A DNA stretch of 29,810 nucleotides from positions 1 through 29,810 of the forward strand of contig NZ_SUTK01000020.1 in assembly GCF_015062905.1 (NCBI RefSeq). The letters are read 5' to 3'. Source of the DNA: Methanobrevibacter thaueri (GTDB lineage: Archaea > Methanobacteriota > Methanobacteria > Methanobacteriales > Methanobacteriaceae). The position numbers and the translations under genes were made by a program. The first letter of the stretch is position 1. Each line of letters opens with the position of its first letter. This document shows positions 1 through 6,799 of the stretch, one piece after another. Under the pieces are notes generated by a model that searched no databases, had not been told where the DNA came from, and saw only the letters and a program-made list of their open reading frames with translations.

Positions 1-115
1 AAAAAAACCATTAAAAGATTTTTTTAACACTACAAAAAATATATATGACTATACAAATTATATAAACAAAGTGAGAGAGCATTTGAAAAGTAAATATCCA
101 AAAAATATTTATTAA
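1..115 (+). CDS. C-terminal end of an unidentified upstream protein (partial)
   Basis: Reading frame 2 is open from the left edge to a TAA at 113-115, giving about 37 residues that end in SKYPKNIY. The composition (Lys, Asn, Tyr rich, no low-complexity run) looks like a real protein tail, but it is too short to name a family. The last 15 or so codons lie inside one arm of the 72-89/337-354 inverted repeat, so this end may have been contributed by an inserted element. The hairpin at 150-172 would serve as its terminator. It could also be a chance open frame in AT-rich DNA. Confidence 0.4.
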   Translation, partial: KKPLKDFFNTTKNIYDYTNYINKVREHLKSKYPKNIY

Positions 116-354
116 AAAAATGACTCTATGTCTTTTTTGTGAAATTCATCTCCGACCTAAAAGAGGTCGGAGTATTCTTTAACTAATTTGATAAAAAAGG
201 AACATTCAAAGCAAAAATCAGATTCAAAGGAGATAATATATATAAAGCCTCCAGCAAAAAGATAAAAATTAAAATTAAATAAGGACCTTGAATCAATCCC
301 TGTCTTTGTCTTGCGCATATCTTCTGAGGGCATTAGTTTTCAAATGCTCTCTCA
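72..354. repeat. 283-bp segment bounded by an 18-bp perfect inverted repeat (MITE-like)
   Basis: TGAGAGAGCATTTGAAAA at 72-89 is repeated as its exact reverse complement at 337-354. The match stops sharply at both ends. The 247 bases between hold no open frame of note, only a 9-bp hairpin. The size and terminal repeats resemble a miniature inverted-repeat element or an insertion sequence remnant. No target-site duplication is visible in the flanks, so this reading is an inference. Confidence 0.5.
150..180 (+). terminator. Hairpin, candidate terminator of the upstream gene
   Basis: CTCCGACCT (150-158) pairs perfectly with AGGTCGGAG (164-172) around a five-base AAAAG loop. It is by far the most GC-rich patch in the region and is followed by TATTCTTT. 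It lies 35 bases after the stop at 115. The T-run is weak, so it could instead be a structural element of the surrounding inverted-repeat segment. Confidence 0.45.
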
Positions 355-400
355 TTAACCTTTTAAATATAGACATTCTATTTTTAACTAAGGTGATTAT

Positions 401-1108
401 GTGTCGTCTTATAAGGGTCATTCGATATTTGCATTCATACTTTCATTGATGTTTTTTCACAATCCTCTAACAATTGCTTTAACATTAATCGGTGCAAATA
501 TCCCTGATTTTGACCATGATTTCAAACGAGAAAACGTTTATAGGATGATTATTTTGGGATTGATAGTGTTCATTTCACTTTATATCCTTAAATTACCTTA
601 TTATATAGGTTTGATCATTGTTTTTTTAGGAGCAACATTTTATTTTTCAGAGCATCGAAGTTTTACGCATTCCATTTTCGGCGCTTTGACATTGGCATCG
701 GCGGTCAGCCTGATATTGATTTGGGCGTTTCAGCTAACTACATTCTTAACTGTTTTGGAAAATCATTATATGGTAATGGCAATTCTAATCGCTCTTTTAA
801 GCTTTCTGTTTTTAAACAAGAAAATTCTTATGGTTTTTCTGCCATTGTTTTTCATTAGTCTATTTATTTTCCCAACATTTGAGGTTTCATACATCGAAAT
901 TGTTATAAGTTTGTTTTTAGGATTGTTCTCACACATTGTCCTTGATTCATTCACGCCTGCGGGAATTAAAATATTTGCACCGCTGTCTTCAAAAAAAGTC
1001 CGCAGAAATTTTGGAATGAGCATGATATTTCTATTGGTATTCCTGTCCATACTGTATCATATTCCGATGCTGTTCGAACTCTATGGCCATTATATTTTGG
1101 GAAGCTAG
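401..1108 (+). CDS. DUF457/YdjM-family membrane-bound metal-dependent hydrolase-like protein
   Basis: A 235-residue integral membrane protein with several hydrophobic spans. It carries the conserved polar motifs of the DUF457 (YdjM, LexA-regulated inner membrane protein) family: His7 near the N-terminus, P-D-F-D-H at 35-39, S-E-H-R-S-F-T-H at 83-90, and S-H-I-V-L-D at 177-182. The His/Asp residues are thought to bind metal, and the family is annotated as a putative membrane hydrolase without proven substrate. The start is GTG, set by AGGTGATT at 391-398; the nearby ATG at 399 is out of frame and stops quickly. The stop overlaps the stop of the convergent transporter. Confidence 0.8.
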   Translation: MSSYKGHSIFAFILSLMFFHNPLTIALTLIGANIPDFDHDFKRENVYRMIILGLIVFISLYILKLPYYIGLIIVFLGATFYFSEHRSFTHSIFGALTLASAVSLILIWAFQLTTFLTVLENHYMVMAILIALLSFLFLNKKILMVFLPLFFISLFIFPTFEVSYIEIVISLFLGLFSHIVLDSFTPAGIKIFAPLSSKKVRRNFGMSMIFLLVFLSILYHIPMLFELYGHYILGS

Positions 1109-2070
1109 AAATTGCCGCAGACAAAGAACAGCCCAGAATTTTTAATCCAGATGCAGAATCTGGAAACGATATACAATATTGGAAGTTCTATCAGCGGTCC
1201 TATTACCAGTGCCATCGCTATCAGTTCATGACCTGGGAATGAATTGATTGCTATTGCTAAAGCTAACGGGGAATTTCTGGCCAGTGTTGTCATGGTTAGG
1301 CTTGCATACTCTGGATAAGTAAAATTAATTTTTTCGGATAACATTAAATCGATTATCGTATTGGCTATGAAAAATAGGATCAAAGGAATGAATATTTTCA
1401 TAATTGAGTTTAGATTGCTGAATAATAGTTCTCCTTGGTTTGCAAAAATGCAGAATACAGCTAATGACAAAAGCCAGATTTGCAGACTGCTGAATGAGCT
1501 GATCACTTTGTCTTTTAAATCATTTTTTAAGATCAATTTGACAATTTGTGATGCAATGAATGGAATGACGATGACGATTAGCAGTGAATATGCAAGCTGA
1601 TGATAATCCAGGGTGATTCCGTTTGAAAAAAATATTATAAGGTAAATCGGAAGCAGTACAATCTGAAGGATTAAGTTTATCGGCAGGATAGATAGGCTCA
1701 GTGTCAAATCCCCTTTTGCAAGCTTGGTAAACACCAGATACCAGTCGGTACATGGAGTAAGTATCAGCATGAAGAATCCTGCAAGAATGTCCACATTTCC
1801 TTTAAGAAAAAGTGTTCCCAAAAAGTATCCGAATAATGGGGTCCATAGAAAATTGATTATCAGGCTTGTCAGACTGAATTTAACGTTTTTAAAACTGTTC
1901 TTTAATTCATTCAGTGGTATTTCAAGGAATAGTCCGAAAAGCATTAGGCATAAAAACAGGGTTATTAGATTGCCTGCGTTTTGGGCAATAATGCTGACAT
2001 TTGAAAACGCCAGTCCCAATATTATTGCAAAAAATATTATAATCGGCTCAATTTTTTCCACTAAATCCAT
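1105..2070 (-). CDS. ACR3/bile acid:sodium symporter family transporter
   Basis: A 321-residue polytopic membrane protein with about nine or ten hydrophobic spans, the usual size of the SBF/BART superfamily. The motif T-P-C-T-D-W-Y at 105-111 matches the P-C-T-D-W signature of proteins annotated as arsenic-resistance or bile-acid:sodium symporter-like, where the Cys is the conserved ACR3 residue. A second marker is the M-T-T-L-A-R-N-S-P-L stretch near residue 260-270, a BART-family pattern. There is no arsR or arsC neighbour, so arsenite export is only one option; organic anion uptake is the other. The start is supported by AAGTGAT just upstream and a TATA box at 2109-2122. Confidence 0.75.
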   Translation of the reverse strand: MDLVEKIEPIIIFFAIILGLAFSNVSIIAQNAGNLITLFLCLMLFGLFLEIPLNELKNSFKNVKFSLTSLIINFLWTPLFGYFLGTLFLKGNVDILAGFFMLILTPCTDWYLVFTKLAKGDLTLSLSILPINLILQIVLLPIYLIIFFSNGITLDYHQLAYSLLIVIVIPFIASQIVKLILKNDLKDKVISSFSSLQIWLLSLAVFCIFANQGELLFSNLNSIMKIFIPLILFFIANTIIDLMLSEKINFTYPEYASLTMTTLARNSPLALAIAINSFPGHELIAMALVIGPLIELPILYIVSRFCIWIKNSGLFFVCGNF

Positions 2071-2108
2071 TGTATCACTTTTTTAGGTATAACTAAATTT
2101 GTATATTA

Positions 2109-2122
2109 TTATATATAATATT
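2109..2122 (-). promoter_or_regulatory. TATA box for the ACR3-like transporter
   Basis: Read on the minus strand, TATTATATATAATA lies about 40 bases before the start codon at 2070. That places a transcription start near 2090 and gives a short leader that includes the AAGTGAT ribosome binding site. Confidence 0.4.
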
Positions 2123-2269
2123 TTGTTGTATGTGAAAAATTCTTTGATTTTTAGTTTAACTGGTTATTTGACAGTATTTAATTAATTTAAGTGGCATTTT
2201 CGTTCATGTATATTTTTTCAATATTTTTAACAATGTTAATCTATTTTTCGAATATTTTTTTTAAAAAAG

Positions 2270-2284
2270 CATAACTTTATAATG
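2270..2284 (+). promoter_or_regulatory. Promoter (BRE/TATA) of the ehb operon
   Basis: CATAACTTTATAATG follows an A-rich run at 2262-2268, with the TATA core TTTATAAT at 2276-2283. A start of transcription would fall near 2305, leaving a leader of about 60 bases before ehbA. The rest of 2071-2364 is AT-rich and shows no gene. Confidence 0.5.
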
Positions 2285-2309
2285 AATAATCATGATAAAT
2301 AATAATATT

Positions 2310-2319
2310 ACTAATTAGT
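2310..2319. promoter_or_regulatory. Perfect 10-bp palindrome at the ehb transcription start, possible operator
   Basis: ACTAATTAGT reads the same on both strands and sits about 5 bases after the predicted transcription start of the ehb operon. That is a suitable place for a repressor. A 10-bp palindrome can arise by chance in AT-rich DNA, so the role is inferred from position only. Confidence 0.25.
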
Positions 2320-2364
2320 CAGTAGTATGGCTATTATTAATATTAATGAAATGGAGCTTGTTTA

Positions 2365-2679
2365 ATGTTTTTGACTAGAATTGGCTATGGAATTGTATAT
2401 TTCTTAGTCCTTATTTACGAAATCATAAAAGCAACAATTGATGTTGCTTTTAATGGAGTTATGAGGAGAAATATTGATCCTATTGTCGTTGATATTGAAA
2501 CAGTTTTGGAGAGACCTGTTTCACAGACAATTTTAGCAAACAGTATTTCTTTAACTCCAGGTACCTTGTCTGTTGATTTAGACAGTGAGAATAACATTAT
2601 CAAAGTAGCTGCTATTTCTCCAAGAAAAAAAGAGGATATTATTCCTTTTGAACCTTATATAAAGAAAATGCTGGAATAA
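2365..2679 (+). CDS. ehbA: Energy-converting hydrogenase B subunit A (MrpE-like)
   Basis: A 104-residue protein with one hydrophobic N-terminal region (about residues 5-30) and a soluble remainder. It resembles subunit E of Mrp/Mnh cation antiporters: a membrane hairpin followed by a small beta domain with the V-L-E-R-P and S-L-T-P-G-T-L-S-V pattern. It opens the ehb operon, with GGAG at 2353-2356 as ribosome binding site. In the complex it should belong to the Mrp-like ion-translocating module rather than to the hydrogenase arm. Confidence 0.85.
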   Translation: MFLTRIGYGIVYFLVLIYEIIKATIDVAFNGVMRRNIDPIVVDIETVLERPVSQTILANSISLTPGTLSVDLDSENNIIKVAAISPRKKEDIIPFEPYIKKMLE

Positions 2680-2709
2680 TTCATTTTCAAAAAAGACGAG
2701 TGAGATAGT

Positions 2710-2976
2710 ATGGATATATTGTTTATTTCAAAATTTATTTTGGTTATTGCAATAATTATAATGTTGCTAGCTACCCTAAGGGCAGGTGCATATAAATCCA
2801 CATCCATGGGGCTTTTAGGAAGTTCCGTCATTGTTAATGCGCTCGCATTGGTGTTACTTGTTGGTGGGGAGTTATATAATCTTGCATTCTATAGAGATAT
2901 ATCTTTAGCTTTAATATTCTTTGGTTTTGTAGGAACTATTGCTTTCGCTGTAACCGTAGGAGGGGAAGATAAATGA
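2710..2976 (+). CDS. ehbB: Energy-converting hydrogenase B subunit B (MrpF-like)
   Basis: An 88-residue protein of three membrane spans (about 5-22, 34-52, 62-83) with the R-A-G-A-Y-K-S-T-S-M-G-L-L-G turn after the first span, as in MrpF/MnhF subunits. It has GAGTGAG upstream and its stop overlaps the start of ehbC. It is placed as a small membrane subunit of the ion module. Confidence 0.85.
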   Translation: MDILFISKFILVIAIIIMLLATLRAGAYKSTSMGLLGSSVIVNALALVLLVGGELYNLAFYRDISLALIFFGFVGTIAFAVTVGGEDK

Positions 2977-3395
2977 TCGAATATATTCAATCAGCCCTTC
3001 TCATCATTGCAGCTTTCTTGATTATTATCTCAGCAATAGGTCTTATTAGCTTACATAAAAATACCAGAAATGTAGTGTATGGAAGAATACACATTGTTGG
3101 TTTGTTTGATGTTGCTTGTATTATTGCTATGATTGGCCTTGGCCAATATCTCTTGGCAGGAATTTACTTTATCCTAGCACCATTTTCAGCACATGCAATA
3201 GCTAATGCTTATTGGAAAAAAGAAGATAGAGAAAATAACGCTGATTTAATGACAGTTGAAGAAGAGGTAGATGAAAATCATCCATTCATACATCCTAAAG
3301 AAAAGATGCAGGCCTTAGAAAGTGAAAATTCTGAAAAGCTTAAGGCGGATGACAGATTTTTAGTTACTACCATAGAGATTGATGAGGGTGAGTAG
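2973..3395 (+). CDS. ehbC: Energy-converting hydrogenase B subunit C (MrpG-like with acidic tail)
   Basis: Residues 1-75 form three membrane spans in the MrpG/MnhG pattern, including I-G-L-I-S-L-H-K-N at about 22-30 and the A-P-F-S-A-H-A-I-A segment near 68-76. Residues 80-140 are a hydrophilic, Glu-rich extension that is not part of the MrpG fold and should face the cytoplasm. The ATG overlaps the ehbB stop and follows GGAGGGG. The tail could contact the peripheral hydrogenase arm, but this is an inference from charge and topology. Confidence 0.85.
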   Translation: MIEYIQSALLIIAAFLIIISAIGLISLHKNTRNVVYGRIHIVGLFDVACIIAMIGLGQYLLAGIYFILAPFSAHAIANAYWKKEDRENNADLMTVEEEVDENHPFIHPKEKMQALESENSEKLKADDRFLVTTIEIDEGE

Positions 3396-3397
3396 TC

Positions 3398-3631
3398 ATG
3401 TTGGAAATTATATTGTGTATTGTAATAGTATTAAGCTCAATTCTTGCTCTTATTCAAAAGGATTTATTTAAAGCAGCAATTTTAACCGGTATTTCAGGAG
3501 CATCTGTTGCGGTATTGTTCCAGGTATTGCTTGCACCGGATGTTGCCTTGACACAGGCAATTGTTGAAGGGGCAATCATACCGATATTCATTGCACTGGC
3601 CGTTAAAAAGACTCAAAGGAGTGATAGCTAA
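3398..3631 (+). CDS. ehbD: Energy-converting hydrogenase B subunit D (DUF4040, MbhD/MrpA-domain-like)
   Basis: A 77-residue, three-span protein with the sequence L-L-A-P-D-V-A-L-T-Q-A-I-V-E-G (about 46-60). This is the hallmark of the DUF4040 domain found in the C-terminal half of MrpA and as MbhD in membrane-bound hydrogenases. The Asp and Glu in this motif are conserved in the ion path of that family. It follows ehbC by two bases, and its stop shares one base with the ehbE start. Confidence 0.88.
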   Translation: MLEIILCIVIVLSSILALIQKDLFKAAILTGISGASVAVLFQVLLAPDVALTQAIVEGAIIPIFIALAVKKTQRSDS

Positions 3632-4017
3632 TGGCAGAAGTACAACTTGTGATATTGTTGACATCCGTTGCTTTAGTCGTAATCGGACTTTATTCAGCAA
3701 TTTTCATTGACAATATCATTAAAAAGATTATTGGTATCAGCTTCATTGAAGAGGGAGTGAACCTTTTCATTGTAGCTATCGGTTATAAAGCAGGTGGGGT
3801 CGTACCGATCCTAATGCCAGGAATGGATACTTCATGGTTTGCTTCAAATGCGGCCTATCCTTTGCCTTTCGGTTTGGTACTTACCAGTATCGTAATCGGC
3901 GCAAGTACACTTGCGGTAATGCTTGCTTTAGTAATGGTTTTATACAGAAGATACGGCACATTATCTACAAAAGTAATGTTGGCTGACACATCAAAACGGG
4001 AGGAATACGATGAATGA
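3631..4017 (+). CDS. ehbE: Energy-converting hydrogenase B subunit E (MrpC/NuoK-like)
   Basis: A 128-residue protein with three membrane spans in the MrpC/NuoK arrangement. The segment G-I-S-F-I-E-E-G-V-N-L-F at about 35-46 places conserved glutamates in the second span, as in that family. The last span ends in a basic stretch (L-Y-R-R-Y-G). GGAGTGAT lies upstream, inside ehbD, and the end overlaps ehbF. Its role is proton or sodium translocation next to the large antiporter subunit EhbF. Confidence 0.88.
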   Translation: MAEVQLVILLTSVALVVIGLYSAIFIDNIIKKIIGISFIEEGVNLFIVAIGYKAGGVVPILMPGMDTSWFASNAAYPLPFGLVLTSIVIGASTLAVMLALVMVLYRRYGTLSTKVMLADTSKREEYDE

Positions 4018-5464
4018 ATTAATTCCACTTATGGTTATTGTTCCTTTAATGGCAGCATTATTGATCAGTGCCTTTTCAAAATTCAACACTGTAACTAAGA
4101 TTTTTGCATTTGTTGTGGCAATATGTCTGCCGCTAATTCCACTTCTGTCCAATTATGGTCTTCACTACTTCGGCGGTTATGAACCGATATTGGATACTCT
4201 GTCTGGAGTTATGTATCATCCGGCAATCACATATTCATTTACATTCCTGCAGCAAATATTCATAGGAGCCATTGGGCTTTTAACATTCCTGGTTGTCTTC
4301 ATTTATCTGACCAAATACAGGAAAGTCTCAGGACCATACTTGTTCCTATTGTTCTTAGGTACTGCGGCAGTGACCGCAATGATTTTGACAGACGACATAT
4401 TCCACATGTTTGTGTTCTTTGAGATTTTGGCACTTGCACAGGTGGGAATTGTAGCTGCATCTTCAATTGATTACAGTTATGAAATGGCTTTAAAGTATAT
4501 GGTTTTAGGATCTATCGGTTCTCCAATGATGCTTTTAGGAATTGGATTCTTATTGGCACTGACCGGTAGCGTAAATGTTACAGATATTGCAGCAGCTGTT
4601 CACAATGGTTTTGTTGACGCAACTTCTCCAGTATTTTTATTATCACTCGCATTGATATTCTTTGGTTGGTTATACGCATCAGGTCTACCACCATTCCATA
4701 CAATAAAATCTGGAATCTATTCAAAAGCAGAACCTCATGGCGCAGCTCTATTGCAGTCATTTACAGTCATTTCAATGATTTCAATCGTATTAATAATGTT
4801 TAGAATTTATGCTTCACTTCCAATCTTTGAAGTTCTCATAGTCTTCTTCTCTATCTTGGCTATGATATTGGGTGTCTCTCTAGCATTAACCCAGACAGAC
4901 TTCAGAAGAATGATTGGATTTTTAGCAGTAGGTGAATTAGGTTTCATCGGGTTAGGTATTGGGCTTGGAACAAACTTTTCAATTACAGCAGGACTTTTCC
5001 AGGCATTGAATGAAATCATAATCACTGCATTATTATTCATAGGATTCGGCGCAATCGTAAATGCAACAAATGAAGTGGATACAAGAAAATTGGGCGGACT
5101 TCTCGCATACCATCCTAAAGTTGCAATAATGCTTCTGATAGGCGGTCTTGCAATGGCAGGAGTTCCACCATTAAGCGGTTTCCAATCCAAACTGATGCTT
5201 GTTCAGGCATCATTAAGCTGTGGATTCCCTGAACTATCCATTTTGGCCATCATGGTAAGTATAGCCACATTTGTAGTGTTTGTAAAAACATATTACACAA
5301 TGTTTTTAAAACCGAAACCAAATGACTTGGAACTGGAAGGAAAAGAAGTTCCAAAAGCCATGATTTTCGCAATGGGAATATTGCTGATTATTGTTATACT
5401 GTTAGGTATTTTCCCAGATGTCGTTACAAACGGAATTTCTAACTTTGTAGGAGGGATATTATGA
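4010..5464 (+). CDS. ehbF: Energy-converting hydrogenase B subunit F (MrpD/NuoN-like antiporter subunit)
   Basis: The large antiporter-type subunit, 484 residues and about 14 membrane spans, homologous to MrpD and to NuoL/M/N of complex I. The channel glutamate is seen in V-F-F-E-I-L-A-L-A-Q (Glu138), and the lysine/histidine segment P-F-H-T-I-K-S-G at 228-235 corresponds to the central axis of polar residues. A further conserved P-P-L-S-G-F-Q-S-K-L lies near 387-396, with its lysine in the second half-channel. GGGAGG inside ehbE sets the start. It is the main ion-pumping component of the complex. Confidence 0.92.
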   Translation: MNELIPLMVIVPLMAALLISAFSKFNTVTKIFAFVVAICLPLIPLLSNYGLHYFGGYEPILDTLSGVMYHPAITYSFTFLQQIFIGAIGLLTFLVVFIYLTKYRKVSGPYLFLLFLGTAAVTAMILTDDIFHMFVFFEILALAQVGIVAASSIDYSYEMALKYMVLGSIGSPMMLLGIGFLLALTGSVNVTDIAAAVHNGFVDATSPVFLLSLALIFFGWLYASGLPPFHTIKSGIYSKAEPHGAALLQSFTVISMISIVLIMFRIYASLPIFEVLIVFFSILAMILGVSLALTQTDFRRMIGFLAVGELGFIGLGIGLGTNFSITAGLFQALNEIIITALLFIGFGAIVNATNEVDTRKLGGLLAYHPKVAIMLLIGGLAMAGVPPLSGFQSKLMLVQASLSCGFPELSILAIMVSIATFVVFVKTYYTMFLKPKPNDLELEGKEVPKAMIFAMGILLIIVILLGIFPDVVTNGISNFVGGIL

Positions 5465-5796
5465 AACTGTATGATCAGATATTCAATGTTGTAAAGCAAT
5501 TCAGAAAATTGTTTTCACCTGGACCAGTTACCAATGCTGATGTTTCAGGAAGCCTTACAGCAGAAATATTCTTAATCGTGTCATTGGTCCTGTCCGCAAT
5601 ATTGCTAAGGCATGTAAATGTCTTGCTTGCAGGAATTTTCACATTGGCACTTGCCATAGTGCTGATTTATAGTATTCCGCTTATTCCAAAGTTCAAGATA
5701 GAACAGGAAGATTCACTTGATAAAATGCTGTTCTATGCAATCGTAACTCTTGCACTTATAGGTATATTCATGTACTGGGGTGGTAATCTTGTCTAA
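5461..5796 (+). CDS. ehbG: Energy-converting hydrogenase B subunit G
   Basis: A 111-residue protein with a short amphipathic N-terminus (1-30) and three membrane spans (about 37-53, 55-75, 87-107). I see no motif beyond those of the Ehb-specific small subunits, so the name rests on operon position. It overlaps the ehbF stop by ATGA and uses GGAGGG inside ehbF. It ends within the start region of ehbH. Confidence 0.8.
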   Translation: MKLYDQIFNVVKQFRKLFSPGPVTNADVSGSLTAEIFLIVSLVLSAILLRHVNVLLAGIFTLALAIVLIYSIPLIPKFKIEQEDSLDKMLFYAIVTLALIGIFMYWGGNLV

Positions 5797-6067
5797 TACT
5801 ACAATACGCAATCTGCTTGCAGCAATATTGGCAGCAATCTTTTCAGTTACCTTATTCGATGCGATATATCATATAAGCGATATGATCTATCCTGGTGTAA
5901 GCTTAATCTATAATATTTTAGGAACTCAAATTGCTCCGAATATGGTGACAGTTGTCATCTTTGATTTCAGGGCATACGATACTTTAGGAGAATCAATCAT
6001 ATTACTGACTGCCGGTTTAGTGGTCTTGCTAATATTCGGCAGAGGATTACTGGGGGATAAAAGATGA
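5789..6067 (+). CDS. ehbH: Energy-converting hydrogenase B subunit H (MbhE/MrpA C-terminal-like)
   Basis: About 92 residues with two membrane spans around the segment V-V-I-F-D-F-R-A-Y-D-T-L-G-E. This matches the D-F-R-G-F-D-T-L-G-E signature at the end of MrpA and in MbhE. I chose the TTG at 5789 because GGGTGGT lies the right distance upstream; a GTG at 5780 is also in frame but has no spaced ribosome binding site. The gene starts inside ehbG and overlaps ehbI by four bases. With EhbD it supplies, as separate chains, what is one C-terminal region in MrpA. Confidence 0.85.
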   Translation: MSNTTIRNLLAAILAAIFSVTLFDAIYHISDMIYPGVSLIYNILGTQIAPNMVTVVIFDFRAYDTLGESIILLTAGLVVLLIFGRGLLGDKR

Positions 6068-6540
6068 GTCAAGGTAGTATAATCTTAAAACTTATATCCT
6101 TGCCGATTTCAATCATATTGACCTGTTTGGGTATAATGACCATTCTTGGAGGCCACATCACTCCTGGTGGAGGTTTCCAGGGAGGTGCAATGATAGCAAG
6201 CGGAATTATATTATCTGTTCTTGTCTATGGATTAGGTAATTCCCCATTTGAATTGTCACATACATATATTGAAGTTTTAGAATCTGTTGGTGCGTTAGGT
6301 TTCGTAATATTCGGATTAATCGGACTGTTCGTTGGAGGTTTTTATCTCTACAATGTAGGAACTGATATCCTTAATGTTGTTCCTCAAGCTATCCAGTCTG
6401 TATTGCATTATCCTGATGTTACAAATGCGGGTATTATTCCATACCTCAACATATTTGTAGGTTTGAAGGTATTTGCAGGATTATCCGCAATCGCAATTGC
6501 ATTTGCAGGTTTTAAGAAATATGTCGAGGAGGGTGAATGA
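6064..6540 (+). CDS. ehbI: Energy-converting hydrogenase B subunit I (MrpB/MnhB-like)
   Basis: A 158-residue protein with four membrane spans and the strongly conserved I-T-P-G-G-G-F-Q-G-G-A segment at about 32-42, diagnostic of the MnhB/MrpB domain. The start follows GGGGGATAAAAG and overlaps the ehbH stop. It should sit between the MrpA-like pieces (EhbD, EhbH) and the rest of the ion module. Confidence 0.9.
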   Translation: MSQGSIILKLISLPISIILTCLGIMTILGGHITPGGGFQGGAMIASGIILSVLVYGLGNSPFELSHTYIEVLESVGALGFVIFGLIGLFVGGFYLYNVGTDILNVVPQAIQSVLHYPDVTNAGIIPYLNIFVGLKVFAGLSAIAIAFAGFKKYVEEGE

Positions 6541-6788
6541 TGTTAATCATAGGGCCAATAATATTTGCACTGATATTGGGCATAATCATAGGTTCACAGA
6601 TTAAGCTCAATAACAACGATACTCATTTCACTCTTGGAGCATTTATAGTGATACTTATTGCAGGAATTATTGTAGCTTGGCAATCCGGCAATTATCCGTT
6701 TTACACAGATTTGCCGATATCAACTGCATTCTTATCTGCATTAATAGGAATTTTTGTAGGCAAACTAATATTTGCAAGGAGTAAATAA
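6537..6788 (+). CDS. ehbJ: Energy-converting hydrogenase B subunit J
   Basis: A small protein of 83 residues made almost entirely of three membrane spans (about 3-19, 31-47, 58-77). It overlaps the ehbI stop; ATG codons at 6537 and 6540 are both usable, with GAGGGTG just upstream. No family motif beyond the Ehb position is seen. It is the last of the small membrane subunits before the iron-sulfur genes. Confidence 0.8.
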   Translation: MMLIIGPIIFALILGIIIGSQIKLNNNDTHFTLGAFIVILIAGIIVAWQSGNYPFYTDLPISTAFLSALIGIFVGKLIFARSK

Positions 6789-6799
6789 GGGGTTTTAAA

